Origin: Chromobacterium phragmitis
GTDB taxonomy: Bacteria; Pseudomonadota; Gammaproteobacteria; Burkholderiales; Chromobacteriaceae
Assembly: GCF_003325475.1 (NCBI RefSeq)
Contig: NZ_CP029495.1
Coordinates: forward strand, 2,914,001 to 2,978,000
Length of the DNA: 64,000 nt
Direction: 5' to 3'
Position 1 is the stretch's first letter, and the number at the start of each line of letters is the position of its first letter. Below are positions 34,928 to 43,622 of this stretch, one piece after another. The position numbers were made by a program, and so were the translations under genes. The notes under the pieces are model-generated. The model did no database searches. It saw only the letters and a list, made by a program, of their open reading frames with translations, and was not told where the DNA came from.

Positions 34928-35515
34928 GTGCCGCAGCGATTCGCCACTTCCACGCCGCTGTTGTTGCTGATCGACATGCAACAGGCGGTCGATGATCCCA
35001 GCTGGGGGCCGCGCAACCATCCGCAGGCGGAGCGGGTGTGCGCCGAGCTGCTGGCCGCCTGGCGCGGGCGGGGCCTGCCGCTGATCCATATCCGCCACGA
35101 TTCCGTCGAGCCGCGCTCCACTTACCGGCCCGGGCAGCCGGGCCACGCGTTCAAGCCCGAGACCTTGCCGTTGTCCGGCGAGACGGTGATCGGCAAGCAG
35201 ACCAACAGCGCCTTCATCGGCACCGGTTTGGAGGCCCTGCTGCGCGAGCGCGGCTGGCGGGAACTGGTGGTGGCTGGCGTCAGCACCAGCAACTCGGTGG
35301 AAACTACGGCGCGGATGGCCGGCAATCTGGGTTTTAATGTCTGGCTGGCTGAGGATGGCTGTTTCACCTTCGACAAGGTTGATTGGCAGGGGCGTTTGCG
35401 CCGCGCGGAAGAGGTGCATGCGATGAGCCTGGCGAATCTTGACGGCGAGTATTGCCGCGTTTGCCGCAGCGAGGCCATTCTGGCGGAGCTGGGCAATATT
35501 CCCGCACGCGCGTGA
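34928..35515 (+). CDS. isochorismatase-like cysteine hydrolase family protein, nucleophile replaced
   Basis: The 195-residue protein has the isochorismatase fold: D16 in LLLLIDMQQAVDD, K90 in VIGKQTNSAF, and the third-strand motif VVAGVSTSNSVETTARMAGNLGF-like segment. At the position where hydrolases of this family have the catalytic Cys, this protein has S123. The rest of the loop is well conserved, so it is a family branch rather than decay. It may be a serine variant, a non-hydrolytic binder or inactive. The start is a GTG with weak upstream pairing. Confidence 0.82.
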   Translation: MPQRFATSTPLLLLIDMQQAVDDPSWGPRNHPQAERVCAELLAAWRGRGLPLIHIRHDSVEPRSTYRPGQPGHAFKPETLPLSGETVIGKQTNSAFIGTGLEALLRERGWRELVVAGVSTSNSVETTARMAGNLGFNVWLAEDGCFTFDKVDWQGRLRRAEEVHAMSLANLDGEYCRVCRSEAILAELGNIPARA

Positions 35516-35573
35516 TCGCGGCCATCTGGCGTGGACGTGAAGGCGTCGCCCCTCAGGATTTGTCATTGTCATC

Positions 35574-37007
35574 ATGATGAGACTCACGCTTTATCGCGGC
35601 TTGCCGCCAGGAGAACCGCGGGTTTTGGATCGCCTCGCGTTGCGGCAGGCTTTGCTATGGCAGCCTGGCTTGTCGGTCGAAGCGCGCATCGAAGGCCTGC
35701 TCGGGCCGCTGCGCAGGCTGGATGAGATGCCGCTGAGCCTGGCGGATAGGCTGCACGCGCTGAAGGCCGTGTATGAAGCCTGCCAGCCTCTGCTGTGGCG
35801 GGGCGGCGGCGCGGACAGCGATGTCTTGCTGCGCGGCCTGTGGCGCGAACTGCATGAGGCCTGCAAGCTGCTGGCCCAGGCCTGCGCCGCGCGCCGCGCC
35901 GGCCGCTTCGGCGACGGCGGTTTGCTGCGGCAGGCGCTGGGCATGGCGCTTGGCAGCGGCTGGCGGCTGCAGTGCGGCCACATGCTGGGTTACGCGCCGC
36001 TGTTTCCCGGCTTTTGGCAGGATTGCCACCAACTGTTCGCCGAAGCCCGCCGCCAGGGGTGGGAGGGCCAGCCGGCTCCGGGGGCCTGTTATCGGCAGAT
36101 GCTGTTGCTGGGCATCACATCCAGCAATCGGCTGGATCCGATGCGGCAGCGACAACTGTTGGACTGGGTGGAGAGCCATGGGCAGGCGTTGAGGCTGGTG
36201 GGACCGCCCAAGAGAGGGGAGGGGGCGGAAGCCTGGCTGGTGTCGTTGGAGGCCGACAGTCCCGGCCGCTTCGCCACCATCGCCTCGGCAGAGGCCGCCG
36301 GCGGCTATTGGCGGGCGGAAGCTGCCGACGTGGTCCATCGTTTGAGGTCATCGGCCCAAGCGGAGCCGGAATCCTTCACGGCTGGGCAATGGCAGTTGCT
36401 GGAGAGGCTGGAGCGGGAATGGAGCCGGCCGCCGCAACGCCGCCATCTGCGGCGCAATCAGCGCAACGGCCAGCGCGTGGCCGTGGTGAGCGGTTTCGAC
36501 GCCTGCTGGAGGCTGGCGGCGGAAGGGCGCGCGCCGGAAGACGCCGGCGAGCTGCTGTTGGGCAATCTAAGCACTTCGGGCATGCTCCTGTACGGCGATT
36601 GCCCGGCAGGCCTGCTGCAGGCCGGAGCGCTGGTGATGCTGAAGCGGCGGGGCTTCGAGTGGCAGCTTGGCTTGGTGCGCTGGATCAGCTTGCCCGGCGG
36701 CGACGCGCCGACCGAGTGCGGGGTGGAGTTCGTCGGCAAGCGGCCGCAGGCAATATGGGCCGGCGCGGTGACCAGCCACCCCGCAGGCGAACTGGAGCGG
36801 GGCCTGTTGTTGCAGGCGGAGAGGCGGTTCCGCCAGAAAGGCGTGCTGGTGGTGCCGGGAAGGCAATACCAGGCGCTGCGCCCTTTCCGGCTGCGCGCTG
36901 AGGCCGGGGAGTGGGCGGTGCGGGCGCAGCGTTTGCTGCAGCAGACGGCGAGCTGTCAATTGATGGAGATACGGCTGGAGGAGGCGCTGGCGACGCAGCC
37001 GGCTTAG
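35574..37007 (+). CDS. hypothetical protein with possible C-terminal PilZ-like domain
   Basis: The 477-residue protein has a long helical N-terminal part (about 1-280) with many Leu, Arg and Trp residues and no recognised motif. From about residue 288 the sequence RRHLRRNQRNGQRVAVVSG, then GELLLGNLSTSGMLLYG, and LVRWISLPGG looks like a degenerate PilZ barrel. PilZ domains bind cyclic di-GMP through RxxxR and (D/N)xSxxG, and both can be matched loosely here. A role as a signalling effector is inferred. Two adjacent ATG codons make the exact start uncertain by one residue. Confidence 0.6.
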   Translation: MMRLTLYRGLPPGEPRVLDRLALRQALLWQPGLSVEARIEGLLGPLRRLDEMPLSLADRLHALKAVYEACQPLLWRGGGADSDVLLRGLWRELHEACKLLAQACAARRAGRFGDGGLLRQALGMALGSGWRLQCGHMLGYAPLFPGFWQDCHQLFAEARRQGWEGQPAPGACYRQMLLLGITSSNRLDPMRQRQLLDWVESHGQALRLVGPPKRGEGAEAWLVSLEADSPGRFATIASAEAAGGYWRAEAADVVHRLRSSAQAEPESFTAGQWQLLERLEREWSRPPQRRHLRRNQRNGQRVAVVSGFDACWRLAAEGRAPEDAGELLLGNLSTSGMLLYGDCPAGLLQAGALVMLKRRGFEWQLGLVRWISLPGGDAPTECGVEFVGKRPQAIWAGAVTSHPAGELERGLLLQAERRFRQKGVLVVPGRQYQALRPFRLRAEAGEWAVRAQRLLQQTASCQLMEIRLEEALATQPA

Positions 37008-37044
37008 GGGACGGGCCGACTGCGGAAGAGCGGCATGGCTGTGG

Positions 37045-37455
37045 TCAGGACCAGGCCGCCAGCGGGCGGGATGGATAGCAGGCCTGGCGGCTGCCGTCGC
37101 GGGCGTGGCAGTGGATGCTGAGCACGCGGCCGCTGGCCAAGTCGCCTTGCACCGCGAAGGTGACCCGCTGGGTCTTCCAGCCGTTGCGGGTGGTGCCCGA
37201 CAGGCGGAAACGGTATTGACCCGAGCCGGTGCCGTCCTCCTGGGCGATCAGGCGGGTGGTTTCCGGATAGCCCAGCTCTTTCTCGATGATGCGGCGGCTC
37301 ACTTCCTCGATCTCGCGCTTGCGCCAGAAATGGTCAGAGCTGGCGGATAGCCGGCGCGGCTCGGAGACGTGCGTCGCGCCGTCGCCATCCGGTCCGCAGG
37401 CGGAAAGGGGCAGGCACAACAAGCCGAGAATGACGGGCAAGGGATTCAGCGACAC
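37045..37455 (-). CDS. hypothetical lipoprotein
   Basis: The 136-residue protein begins with a lipoprotein signal peptide (lipobox LSAC, acylated Cys at about residue 20). The mature part has two further Cys (HCHARD and QACYPS), probably a disulfide, and strands that include YRFRLSGTTRNGWKTQRVTF. No family is recognised. It is divergent from scpA, with 94 bases between the starts. Confidence 0.7.
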   Translation of the reverse strand: MSLNPLPVILGLLCLPLSACGPDGDGATHVSEPRRLSASSDHFWRKREIEEVSRRIIEKELGYPETTRLIAQEDGTGSGQYRFRLSGTTRNGWKTQRVTFAVQGDLASGRVLSIHCHARDGSRQACYPSRPLAAWS

Positions 37456-37549
37456 GCTGGGCGGCTTTCACAGGCGTAAAGCCAATTTGTGCGTCGCAGC
37501 GGGCAAAAGTTCAACCGGAGCGAGGCGGCTTGCTGGTATCCTTGTCGCC

Positions 37550-38398
37550 ATGAGCGCCGTTCCCGAGAATCCCACCGCCTCCCCCGCAGCCGATTTCCAG
37601 CTGACCTCTCCCGAGCTGCCCCCCAGCGTGCCCATCGCGCACGTGTTCGGCCAGCCGGTGCTGGAGGTGCCGCAAGACCTGTTCATTCCGCCCGACGCGT
37701 TGCAGGTGATCCTGGAAAGCTTCGAGGGCCCGCTCGACTTGCTGCTTTATCTGATCCGCCGGCAGAATCTGGACGTGCTGAACATCCCCATGGCCGAAAT
37801 CACCGCCCAGTACATGTCCTATATCGACGCGATGAAGCACGGACGCCTGGAGCTGGCGGCCGAGTATCTGCTGATGGCGGCGCTGCTGATCGAGATCAAG
37901 TCCCGGCTGTTGCTGCCGCGGCCGCAGCTGGACGAGGACGGCGAGCCGGACGATCCGCGCGCCGAGCTGGTGCGCCGGCTGTTGGAGTACGAGCAGATGA
38001 AGTTGGCGGCGCTGGCGTTGGACAAGATCCCGCAGGCCGACCGCGATTTCGCCTGGCTGGCGGTGCTGATCGAGCAATCGGCCGAGCAGCGGCTGCCGGA
38101 CATCGGCGCCGCCGATCTGCGCCAGGCCTGGCTGGCCATCCTGTCCCGCGCCAAGCATCGCCGCCACCACAAGGTGGAAAAGGACGAGCTGTCGGTGCGC
38201 GAGCAGATGAGCTGGATTCTGCGCTACCTGGACGGCAAGGAGTATGTGCCGTTCGAGGAGCTGTTCGACGTCGACAAGGGCGTCGCCCACCTGGTGGTCA
38301 ATTTCATCGCCGTGCTGGAGCTGGTGAAGGAGGGCATGGTCAAGGTCAGCCAGGACGCGCCCTACCAGCCCATCTATGTGCGGATCGCGCTGGTATGA
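37550..38398 (+). CDS. scpA: segregation and condensation protein A
   Basis: ScpA is the kleisin that bridges SMC heads in chromosome condensation. The 282-residue protein has the N-terminal FEGPLDLLLYLIRRQNLDVLNIPMAEI segment that binds SMC and a C-terminal winged helix (VPFEELFDVDKGVAHLVVNFIAVLELVKEG). I chose the ATG at 37550. scpB, which often follows, is absent; a nitrilase gene follows instead, joined by an ATGA overlap. Confidence 0.93.
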   Translation: MSAVPENPTASPAADFQLTSPELPPSVPIAHVFGQPVLEVPQDLFIPPDALQVILESFEGPLDLLLYLIRRQNLDVLNIPMAEITAQYMSYIDAMKHGRLELAAEYLLMAALLIEIKSRLLLPRPQLDEDGEPDDPRAELVRRLLEYEQMKLAALALDKIPQADRDFAWLAVLIEQSAEQRLPDIGAADLRQAWLAILSRAKHRRHHKVEKDELSVREQMSWILRYLDGKEYVPFEELFDVDKGVAHLVVNFIAVLELVKEGMVKVSQDAPYQPIYVRIALV

Positions 38399-39204
38399 GC
38401 ATGATCCGTCTGGCCTTGGCGCAGCAGCCTGCTCCTGGCGATCCGTCCCGCCGGCTGCCGCTGCTGCGGCAGTGGTGTCATGAAGCGGCCGCGGATGGCG
38501 CGCATCTGCTATTGCTGCCCGAGATGTGGTCCACCGGCTACGCGCCGGAAAGGATGAACGCCGTCCATGCCTGGGACGACGATGAGCCGGTTCTGGCCGT
38601 GGTTGCCCGTTTGTCCGGCGAATTTGGGCTGGCCATAGGCTTCACTTACCTGGCCCGCCGCGATGGCGCGCTGCGCAACCGGCTGCGCCTGTACGGCGCT
38701 GACGGCTCCGTGGCGCTGCAATACGACAAGGTCCACATCTGCGACTTCACCGAAGGCACGGAAACCGCCTTGCAAGGCGGCGACAGCTTCGTTTGCGCCG
38801 ACATCGCGCTTGGCGGCGAGACGGTGCGCGTCGGCGCGATGATCTGCTTCGACCGCGAGTTTCCCGAAGCCGGCCGCGCGCTGATGCGGCAGGGGGCCGA
38901 ACTGGTGCTGGTCCCGAATGCCTGCCTGATGCGCGAGGATGCCGAACTGGGCGATGTCCGCCTGCAGCAGCTGCGCGGGCGGGCGCTGGAAAACCGCTTC
39001 GCCGTCGCGCTGTGCAATTATCCGGCTCCGCAGTACGACGGCGCCAGTTGCCTGATCGATGCCCAAGGCCGTTTGTTGGCCGTCGCCGATGAGAAAGTCC
39101 AACTGTTGCCGGCAGGCCTGGATCTGGCCGCATTACGGCGCTGGCGGGCCGAGCAGGACGAGGTGTGGGGCGAAACCGCCTTGAGGCCATCCAGCTACCG
39201 CTGA
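38395..39204 (+). CDS. carbon-nitrogen hydrolase (nitrilase superfamily)
   Basis: The 269-residue enzyme has the Glu-Lys-Cys triad of nitrilases: E43 (LLLPEMWSTGY), K112 (YDKVHICDF) and C151 (GAMICFDREFPE). It resembles amidases and omega-amidases that hydrolyse small amides, and the substrate is not certain. Its ATG overlaps the scpA stop as ATGA, so the two are translationally coupled although the functions appear unrelated. Confidence 0.88.
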   Translation: MSMIRLALAQQPAPGDPSRRLPLLRQWCHEAAADGAHLLLLPEMWSTGYAPERMNAVHAWDDDEPVLAVVARLSGEFGLAIGFTYLARRDGALRNRLRLYGADGSVALQYDKVHICDFTEGTETALQGGDSFVCADIALGGETVRVGAMICFDREFPEAGRALMRQGAELVLVPNACLMREDAELGDVRLQQLRGRALENRFAVALCNYPAPQYDGASCLIDAQGRLLAVADEKVQLLPAGLDLAALRRWRAEQDEVWGETALRPSSYR

Positions 39205-39271
39205 GCGTGAAATGTCCTTGTCATTGCCGTGCTATGATCGGCTTTGACCAATCGGACAAGGAGCGGACGCG

Positions 39272-39739
39272 ATGGCGCAGCATCAGGCGGAAGTGATCTG
39301 GCGGCGCGGCGAGCAGGATTTTCTCGACCGCCGTTACAGCCGCAAGCATCTATTGAAATTTGACGGCGGGGCGGAAGTGGCAGGCTCCTCGGCGCCGCAG
39401 GTTGTGCCGCCACCGTACTCCGATCCGGCCGCGGTGGATCCGGAAGAAGCGTTCATCGCCTCCTTGTCCAGCTGCCATATGCTGTGGTTTCTCGATATCG
39501 CCGCGCGCGCTGGTTTCCGCGTCGACGAATACCACGATGTGGCTGTCGGCGAGATGGGGCGGAACGAAGCCGGCAAGGCCTGGGTGTCCCGGGTGACGCT
39601 GCAGCCCAGAACGTTCTTTTCCGGCGACAAGCTGCCGACGCAGGAGGATCTGGAGCGCCTGCACTATGCCGCTCATGCCGAATGCTTCATCGCCTATTCC
39701 GTTAAAACCGAAGTATTGTGCCAGCCCAGCCTGGCTTGA
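39272..39739 (+). CDS. OsmC/Ohr family protein
   Basis: OsmC family proteins reduce organic hydroperoxides through two Cys. The 155-residue protein has one Cys in IASLSSCHMLWFL and one in HAECFIAYSV, the two conserved positions. No signal peptide is present. It precedes a periplasmic thioredoxin-like gene by 15 bases, so both may belong to a redox defence unit. Confidence 0.88.
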   Translation: MAQHQAEVIWRRGEQDFLDRRYSRKHLLKFDGGAEVAGSSAPQVVPPPYSDPAAVDPEEAFIASLSSCHMLWFLDIAARAGFRVDEYHDVAVGEMGRNEAGKAWVSRVTLQPRTFFSGDKLPTQEDLERLHYAAHAECFIAYSVKTEVLCQPSLA

Positions 39740-39754
39740 TTTCGGAGAATCCCC

Positions 39755-40222
39755 ATGAAGAAACTGCTGATCCTGTTGTCGCTGCTGCTGGCGAGCGCCG
39801 CCGCGCTGGCGGGCGATCTGCAATATGACGAGCAGGCCGATGCCAAGGCCGCATTGAGCCGGACGTTGGACGCGGCCAAGCAGAACCACCAGCCGGTGCT
39901 GCTGATTCTGGGGGCGAATTGGTGCCCGGATTGCCGCGCGCTGGATGAGGCGCTGAAGAAAGGCAAGAGCGCCGAGTTGCTGGCGCGCGAGTTCAAGGTG
40001 GTGAAGGTGGATGTAGGCAATTTCGACCATAACCTCGACATCGACGCCGAGTACGGCCACCCGATAGGCAAGGGCATTCCGGCCGCGGTGGTGCTGTCGC
40101 CGGACAACCAGGTGATCTACGCCACCCGCGCCGGCGAACTGGCCGACGCGCGGCGGATGAGCGAGACCGGCGTCTACGAATTTTTCGAACGGGTGAGCCG
40201 ACTAGATCGGGTAGGTCAGTAG
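39755..40222 (+). CDS. periplasmic thioredoxin-like protein
   Basis: The 155-residue protein has a signal peptide ending ALA-GDLQY and a thioredoxin fold with the active site W56-C-P-D-C60. The cis-proline region is GKGIPAAVVLSP. Proteins with WCPDC and a signal peptide often deliver electrons to periplasmic substrates. It probably forms an operon with the OsmC gene. Two mobile miniature elements lie directly after it. Confidence 0.85.
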   Translation: MKKLLILLSLLLASAAALAGDLQYDEQADAKAALSRTLDAAKQNHQPVLLILGANWCPDCRALDEALKKGKSAELLAREFKVVKVDVGNFDHNLDIDAEYGHPIGKGIPAAVVLSPDNQVIYATRAGELADARRMSETGVYEFFERVSRLDRVGQ

Positions 40223-40249
40223 GCCTTGCTGACCGAAAGGGGCGACTTA

Positions 40250-40392
40250 GAACCTGTTCAAAGTCTGCTGCGCTTCGTGAAGCGTCGCACGGTGAGTACA
40301 AGCTCAAAATGCTCATGTACCACTTGTACATTCCGCTTTTTCGCTCGTTTTCGCCTTGTCTCGCTCTTGCTCGCGAGACTTTGAACAGGTTC
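40250..40392. mobile_element. miniature inverted-repeat element 1 (143 bp)
   Basis: GAACCTGTTCAAAGTCT at 40250-40266 and its exact complement at 40376-40392 form perfect 17-base terminal inverted repeats. TTA flanks both ends (40247-40249 and 40393-40395), consistent with a 3-base target duplication. The interior is too short to code for a transposase and is pyrimidine-rich on its right side. This fits a MITE. Confidence 0.82.
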
Positions 40393-40395
40393 TTA

Positions 40396-40503
40396 GAGCC
40401 GCAAAACCCCTGATCCTGCGTTACGCCTCCTTGTCGTACGACTGGTACTGCCTGCGTCGGCGTGCCTTGGCTCAGGCCCTCTGCGAGGTTTTGTTAGCGG
40501 CTA
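40396..40503. mobile_element. miniature element 2 (108 bp), related to the 51.5-kb IS ends
   Basis: The right end (40486-40502) reads AGGTTTTGTTAGCGGCT, the same as the terminal repeat of the IS at 51538-52400. The left end GAGCCGC-AAAACCCCT is the matching terminus with four bases (TAAC) missing. TTA lies on both sides (40393-40395 and 40504-40506). The 108-base interior has no reading frame. It is probably a non-autonomous derivative mobilised by that IS family. Confidence 0.72.
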
Positions 40504-40540
40504 TTAGTCGGAGTCAACCATATTGAATCGAGGTGGCGGT

Positions 40541-40858
40541 ATGCCAGTTTTACCGGAAAACGCCGTGCTGGGCGATTACCAGCGTTATGTGTTTGAACTG
40601 GAAGAGGAACGCGGTTTCAGCCAACAGAATGCCCGAGATAAATGCCTGTTGCTGGGCGAGGAGATCGGTGAGTTGTTCAAGGCCGTGCGCAAGGTGGAAG
40701 GCATGGGGATCGATCCCAATGCGAAGATGGGGGAGCTGGAGGGCGAGCTGGCCGACGTTTTCATTTACTTATGCGCGATAGCCAACCGTTTTGACGTCGA
40801 CTTAGGCATGGCATTTCGACGGAAAGAAGCAATCAATCGCACTCGCCGCTGGGTATAG
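40541..40858 (+). CDS. MazG-like nucleotide pyrophosphohydrolase
   Basis: The 105-residue single-domain protein has the MazG helix motif: E40-E41-x-x-E44 in LLGEEIGELFKAV and E69-x-x-D72 in EGELADVFIYL, which hold magnesium. Such small all-alpha pyrophosphatases hydrolyse nucleoside triphosphates or modified nucleotides. The two miniature elements end 34 bases upstream, so they may supply or disturb its promoter. I chose the ATG at 40541 because GAGGTGG precedes it. Confidence 0.82.
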   Translation: MPVLPENAVLGDYQRYVFELEEERGFSQQNARDKCLLLGEEIGELFKAVRKVEGMGIDPNAKMGELEGELADVFIYLCAIANRFDVDLGMAFRRKEAINRTRRWV

Positions 40859-40917
40859 CTTTTGCTAGCTGAGGCAGGACAAGGCCATAGGCGTGCCCTG
40901 CCTTTAGTCTCTCAGTC

Positions 40918-41742
40918 TCAGGCGCTCCAATTCACCAGGCCGCTCCACCATGTGCCAAGCACCACCAAGCCGAAGGCGATGCGGTACCAGGCGAACACGG
41001 CGAAGCTGTGCGTCGAGATGAAGCGCAGCAGCGCGCGGATGGCGAGGAAGGCGAACACGAAGGACGCGGCGAAGCCGACGGCGAACACGCCGATGTCGTC
41101 GGCGCTCAGCGCGTCGCGGTGCTTGATGAGGCTGTACAGCGAGGCGGCGCCCAGGGTGGGGATGCCGAGGAAGAACGAGAATTCAGTGGCGGCCTTGCGC
41201 GACAGGCCCAGGAACAGGCCGCCGATGATGGTGGCGCCGGAGCGGCTGGTGCCGGGAATCAGCGCCAGGCACTGGCACAGGCCCACTTTCAGCGCGTCCT
41301 TCAGGCTCAGGTCGTCGACGGTCTCCACCGCGACTTTATGCTCGCGCTTTTCCGCCCACAGGATGATCAGGCCGCCGACGATGAAGGCGATGGCCACGCA
41401 TACCGGGTTGAACAGCACGGCCTTGATCTGTTTGGAAAACAGCAGGCCGGCGATGGCGGCCGGAATGAAGGCGATGACGATGCCGAGCAGCAGGTTGCGC
41501 TCGCTGCCCGGACGGACGGCGCCGGCCATTGTCGAGCCTATCTTGCGGCGGTATTCCCACACCACGGCCAGCATCGCGCCCAGCTGGATGAATATCTCGT
41601 AGACATCGCGTTTTTCCTTGTCGAGAAAGCCCAGCAGGTCGCCGGTGAGAATCAGGTGGCCGGTGGAGGAGATGGGGAGGAACTCGGTGATGCCCTCGAC
41701 CAGGCCCATGATCAAGGATTGGAACAGCAAGATGGGGTCCAT
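40918..41742 (-). CDS. uppP: undecaprenyl-diphosphatase
   Basis: UppP (BacA) dephosphorylates undecaprenyl diphosphate to recycle the cell wall lipid carrier. The 274-residue membrane protein has GLVEGITEFLPISSTGHLIL near the N-terminus and the PGTSRSGATI motif in the middle, both catalytic. About eight hydrophobic segments follow the family pattern. It stands alone on the minus strand. Confidence 0.96.
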   Translation of the reverse strand: MDPILLFQSLIMGLVEGITEFLPISSTGHLILTGDLLGFLDKEKRDVYEIFIQLGAMLAVVWEYRRKIGSTMAGAVRPGSERNLLLGIVIAFIPAAIAGLLFSKQIKAVLFNPVCVAIAFIVGGLIILWAEKREHKVAVETVDDLSLKDALKVGLCQCLALIPGTSRSGATIIGGLFLGLSRKAATEFSFFLGIPTLGAASLYSLIKHRDALSADDIGVFAVGFAASFVFAFLAIRALLRFISTHSFAVFAWYRIAFGLVVLGTWWSGLVNWSA

Positions 41743-41823
41743 TGCGCGCTCGCGTTTGGTGAAATGATCGCGGCGATTATACGGTCAAAATGCGATTCGG
41801 GTGGGACTGGCTGGAATATCTGT

Positions 41824-41849
41824 CGGATGGGGCGAAAGCGCCCCATCCG
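41824..41849. other. strong hairpin after the chemoreceptor gene
   Basis: CGGATGGGGCG and CGCCCCATCCG form a perfect 11-base stem with loop AAAG just after the chemoreceptor stop. No T tract follows on either strand, so it is not a clean intrinsic terminator but may still halt transcription or protect the mRNA end. Confidence 0.55.
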
Positions 41850-41858
41850 TGCGCGCGG

Positions 41859-43487
41859 TCATAGCCTGAAGCGGGTGGCCACGCTTTGCAGGTTGGCCGA
41901 CAGAGTGCTCAACTGGCTGGAGGTGGTGGCCAGCTCCTGCACGGTGGCGTTGTTTTCCTCGGCCATCTTCGACACCTTCTCCATGTCCTGAGCCAGGCTC
42001 AGACTGGTGCTGCGTTGCTCGGTCAGCGCGCCGGTGATGCCGTGTATCGTGCGCATGATGCTGTCGGCGCTGCTTTCTATCTCCCGCATCGAGTTGGAAG
42101 CCTGTTCGGCGGTGCCGGACACGCCCTCCACGCAGTTGAGGCTCTGGCCCATGCTGTGCACTACCTGGCCGACGCCTTGCTGAATGGAGGCTATCATGGT
42201 GGTGATCTCCTGGGCGGAGCTGGTGGTGCGCTCGGCCAGCTTGCGCACTTCGTCAGCCACTACGGCGAAGCCGCGGCCCATTTCCCCCGCCCGCGCGGCT
42301 TCTATCGCCGCGTTCAGCGCCAGCAGATTGGTCTGGTCGGCCACGTCGCGGATCACGGTGACGATGTTGCCTATCTGCTGCACTTCCTTGGTCAGGCTGT
42401 TCATCTGCTTGGAGGTTTCGTCCACCGATGTGGTGACGAAGCGTATCTTGCCCACCGACTCCAGCACCTCATGGCCGCCGCGGTTGGCCAGTTGGCCGGC
42501 TGCCTGCGCCTGCTCCGACGCTTCGCTGGAGTTGTCCGCCACCTGGTTGATGCTGACCGTCAGCTGTTCGATGGAAGCCGCCGCGGAGGTGGTGGCTTCA
42601 GCCTGGGTCTGGGCGCCGTTGGCCACTTGTTGGGCCATGCCGGACAAGGCGCGGGCGGAATCGGATACCTGATGCGCGTTGTCCTGGATGCTTTGCACCA
42701 TCAGACGCAGGCCTTCTCGCATTTCCTGGATGTCGCGCGCGATCAGCATCGCCTCGTCCCGGGCTGCGGGAATGGGTTCGTTGAGGCCGGACAGGTCCCC
42801 CTCCTTGATCTGGTGGACGAGATCGGCGGAGCGGCGAAGCGGAGTGGTGATCAGGTTGGAGATGGCCAGCGCGACGCCCATCGCCACGAGCAGCGAAACC
42901 AGCGCGGTGCCCAGCAGGATGGCGACCGCTTGCCGGCTGGAGTCGTAGGTGATGGCGAGCGAGTTGCGCAGCCGGCCCTGCTGACGGTCGCGCAGCGCTT
43001 CGAGGGAAGCGATGTAGCCGTCGTTGGCGGGGCCGAACTTGTCATCCAGGAACGCGCGTGCTGCCTCAATCTGACGCCCTCGGATCAGCGCATACAAGGG
43101 GTCGAACAGCGGACGCTGGACTTCCTGCGCGGCGCGGATCTTGGCGAACAGGGCGCGGCCCTCGGGTTGGCGCAGATAGGGTTCCATATTGTCCATGTCT
43201 GCGCGCATCTTGGCTCGCAGCGCCTCGACTTTCTGGATGTGCTGCTCGATGGCTTGCGGCGTGCCGGCCAAAATGCCTTCACCCATTTCCCTGCCCATGG
43301 ACATCAAATTCAGCGCCATGCGGTTGGACAGTTCGATCTTGGGATAACGGTCATCCTTGATCTGGCTGACGTTGTCCTGAATGATCTGCAGCTTGGTATA
43401 GGCGATGCCGACCACGATGCATAGCAGCAGAATCAGCAGAGAGAAGCCTCCCAGCAGCTTCTGTCGGACGGTTAATTGATGCAGCAT
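41859..43487 (-). CDS. methyl-accepting chemotaxis protein
   Basis: This inner membrane chemoreceptor of 542 residues has a first membrane helix at about 11-30, a periplasmic four-helix-bundle domain, a second helix near 187-208, then HAMP and the signalling domain. The hairpin tip carries VRKLAERTTSSAQEI and GRGFAVVADEVR, the CheW/CheA contact region. The C-terminus lacks the NWETF-type pentapeptide, so it does not recruit CheR directly. The ligand is unknown. Confidence 0.93.
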   Translation of the reverse strand: MLHQLTVRQKLLGGFSLLILLLCIVVGIAYTKLQIIQDNVSQIKDDRYPKIELSNRMALNLMSMGREMGEGILAGTPQAIEQHIQKVEALRAKMRADMDNMEPYLRQPEGRALFAKIRAAQEVQRPLFDPLYALIRGRQIEAARAFLDDKFGPANDGYIASLEALRDRQQGRLRNSLAITYDSSRQAVAILLGTALVSLLVAMGVALAISNLITTPLRRSADLVHQIKEGDLSGLNEPIPAARDEAMLIARDIQEMREGLRLMVQSIQDNAHQVSDSARALSGMAQQVANGAQTQAEATTSAAASIEQLTVSINQVADNSSEASEQAQAAGQLANRGGHEVLESVGKIRFVTTSVDETSKQMNSLTKEVQQIGNIVTVIRDVADQTNLLALNAAIEAARAGEMGRGFAVVADEVRKLAERTTSSAQEITTMIASIQQGVGQVVHSMGQSLNCVEGVSGTAEQASNSMREIESSADSIMRTIHGITGALTEQRSTSLSLAQDMEKVSKMAEENNATVQELATTSSQLSTLSANLQSVATRFRL

Positions 43488-43588
43488 GCGCGCCTCCGGG
43501 CAGGTATGTGGATTTTCATACCCATAGTTCTAGTCCAGGAGCTAGTAAAAATTCATACGCGTAAACGCGTAGCGCGTGATGGCGAGGC

Positions 43589-43615
43589 CAAGAAAAGGCC
43601 GGCGAGCGGCCGGCC
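43589..43615 (-). terminator. intrinsic terminator of sbcB
   Basis: GGCCGGC and GCCGGCC form a 7-base stem with a 5-base loop; on the minus strand TTTTCTT follows. It lies just after the sbcB stop. Confidence 0.8.
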
Positions 43616-43622
43616 GGGGGGC

